Assembly: GCA_903910585.1 (NCBI GenBank)
Contig: CAIWAH010000098.1
Coordinates: 1 to 58,894, forward strand
Reading direction: 5' to 3'
DNA: 58,894 nt
From: an uncultured Verrucomicrobiota bacterium
Lineage (GTDB): Bacteria; Verrucomicrobiota; Verrucomicrobiia; Limisphaerales; UBA9464
In this document: piece by piece, positions 57,836 through 58,894 of the stretch
Numbering within the stretch: position 1 is the stretch's first letter
How the letters are laid out: each line of letters starts with the position of its first letter
Position numbers and translations under genes: made by a program
The notes under the pieces: generated by a model
Database searches by the model: none
What the model was told of the DNA's origin: nothing
The model's input: the letters and a program-made list of their open reading frames with translations, nothing else

Positions 57836-58894
57836 TCAGTTTTCCGCGAGCAGCTTCTCGACTTTTTCGGTGAGGTTGGCCCGGGCCTCGAGGTCACGCA
57901 GGTTGCCCTTCTTGTCCACGAGCCACATGGAGGGGATGCCGGTGATGCCGAATTCCTTGGCGTATTTGTTCTGCCAGCCCTGGCCGTCGAAGAACTGCAC
58001 CCACGGCATCTTCTTGCGCTTCACGAAGTCCTTCAGCTTGTCCTCGTCGTCATCGAAGCTGAGGCCCACGATTTCGAAGCCCTTGGGATTCAGCTTTTCG
58101 TAGGCGGCCAGAACGTTGGGCAGTTCAGCCACGCACGGCCCGCACCACGTGGCCCAGAAATCAATCAGCACGACCTTGCCCTTGAGCGCGGCGAGATCCA
58201 CTTCGCGGCCATCCACGGCCTTGAACTTGAGCTCCAGCGGCTTGCCGACGTTTTCCTGCACGCGCGCCTGGGCGGCGAACTGCTCCTTAACCTTGGCGGC
58301 GAATTCCTTCATCTCCTTGGGCGCGCCGTCGGCCTTCTGGAGTTCATCCGCGATCCGAACGGCCGCCTTGCCGCCGCGCTGCTGGGCGATGGAGAGCAGG
58401 GCGCCGAAGGTTTCCGGGCGGTCAGGAAACTCCTTTTGGATTTCCCGCACGCTCTTCTCGAAGTCGTCGAACACGGCGTCCATGCCCTGGTCCTGAAGCT
58501 TCCGCGCCTTGTTCACCGCGGCCTGCATCTTCTGCTCGAACGGTCCCGCCGCTGGCGGGGCGCCGGCGCTGGCGTTCCCTTCGGGTTCACCGCCGAGGGC
58601 GGCGAGTTCTTCGCGGCGGTTCTCGGCGCCCAGCTGGACGGCCGACGACAGCATCTCGCGTTGGATAGCCTTGGCCTGCTCGGCCTGCTTGTGGTCCTTG
58701 AAGCGGGCCTGAAACTCCTTCGCCTTGTCGGCGGCGACTCCGGCGGCCTCGCCCATCTTCTTGCGGAAGGCGGCGAACTCCTCGTCGGTCGGCTTCTTCT
58801 GGTTCCACTCCGCGGGCGGCAGCGGCGGGCGGGTCGCATCCACGAGGGCCTTCCACGCGGCGTCGGCGTCGTCCGGGAGGAGATTCTTGGCGGC
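57836..58894 (-). CDS. TlpA-like thiol-disulfide oxidoreductase, partial (5' end outside window)
   Basis: The frame is open to the right edge (17 further codons beyond a GTG at 58843), so the N-terminus and any signal lie outside. The visible 352 residues have a long charged, helical region (to about residue 190) followed by a thioredoxin domain: GKPLELKFKAVDGREVDLAA, then KVVLIDFWATWCGPCVAELP with the active CGPC, and TGIPSMWLVDKKGNL with the cis-Pro loop. This is the AhpC/TSA-type TlpA/ResA family, which reduces disulfides in exported proteins such as apocytochromes. The C-terminus is complete. guaD follows after 13 nt. Confidence 0.85.
   Translation of the reverse strand, partial: AAKNLLPDDADAAWKALVDATRPPLPPAEWNQKKPTDEEFAAFRKKMGEAAGVAADKAKEFQARFKDHKQAEQAKAIQREMLSSAVQLGAENRREELAALGGEPEGNASAGAPPAAGPFEQKMQAAVNKARKLQDQGMDAVFDDFEKSVREIQKEFPDRPETFGALLSIAQQRGGKAAVRIADELQKADGAPKEMKEFAAKVKEQFAAQARVQENVGKPLELKFKAVDGREVDLAALKGKVVLIDFWATWCGPCVAELPNVLAAYEKLNPKGFEIVGLSFDDDEDKLKDFVKRKKMPWVQFFDGQGWQNKYAKEFGITGIPSMWLVDKKGNLRDLEARANLTEKVEKLLAEN

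Noticed and set aside
1..58894. tRNA genes, rRNA, CRISPR arrays, integrase or transposase genes
   Set aside because: None was seen by eye on either strand. The palindromic repeats are irregularly spaced and lack spacers of even size, so they are not CRISPR.

Overview
The window is high-GC chromosomal DNA from a Gram-negative member of the Planctomycetota-Verrucomicrobiota group, most likely Verrucomicrobiota. Four things point there: a DUF1549/DUF1553 protein next to a Tat-exported DUF1501 protein; a very large DUF1592-type cytochrome protein with a sulfatase nearby; a prepilin-like protein with the GFTLIELLVVIAIIAVL leader; and secreted proteins with long beta-sandwich arrays. waaA (Kdo transferase) shows an LPS-type outer membrane. 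Few genes have a convincing Shine-Dalgarno site and many neighbours overlap by 4 nt. I found no tRNA, rRNA, CRISPR array or complete insertion sequence.

Layout. 1-4.6 kb: the 3' part of recB, then recD, a small HNH nuclease gene apparently inserted at the recD end, and a membrane/TPR protein. 4.8-8.9 kb (minus): a secreted amidase with an inserted golvesin-like domain, and a secreted SGNH hydrolase. 9.1-12.4 kb: aspS and two poorly characterised genes. 12.5-15.9 kb: apgM diverging from dapB-ycxB-folK across a 386-bp region full of palindromes. 16-27.8 kb: a secreted catabolic cluster of sulfatase, DUF1549/1553 protein, DUF1501 protein, GH39 glycosidase and a 1452-aa DUF1592-type cytochrome protein. 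27.8-31.5 kb (minus): gdhA, a Tat-exported DMFA2-like protein and a beta-lactamase-fold lipoprotein. 31.6-37.9 kb: waaA, GT2, ribBA, a prepilin-like protein, GT4 and a VanY-type peptidase. 38.1-42.6 kb: korAB, pyrD and a TPR protein. 42.8-56.8 kb: one 4651-aa secreted multidomain protein. 56.8-58.9 kb (minus): a TlpA-like protein (cut by the window end), guaD and a GNAT acetyltransferase.

How the genes fit together. Most of the core genes (aspS, apgM, dapB, folK, ribBA, pyrD, korAB, gdhA, waaA) are ordinary metabolism. The accessory content is largely exported. The 16-27.8 kb cluster looks like a saccharide-processing locus that couples desulfation and glycoside cleavage to cytochrome-bearing proteins of unknown chemistry. 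The most unusual signals are (1) palindromic repeat elements sitting in frame inside recB and the DUF1592-type gene, (2) an HNH gene bracketed by a duplication of the recD 3' end, and (3) the giant adhesin-like protein, with six 181-182-residue repeats, a cysteine-rich module and a TACGTA-box upstream.
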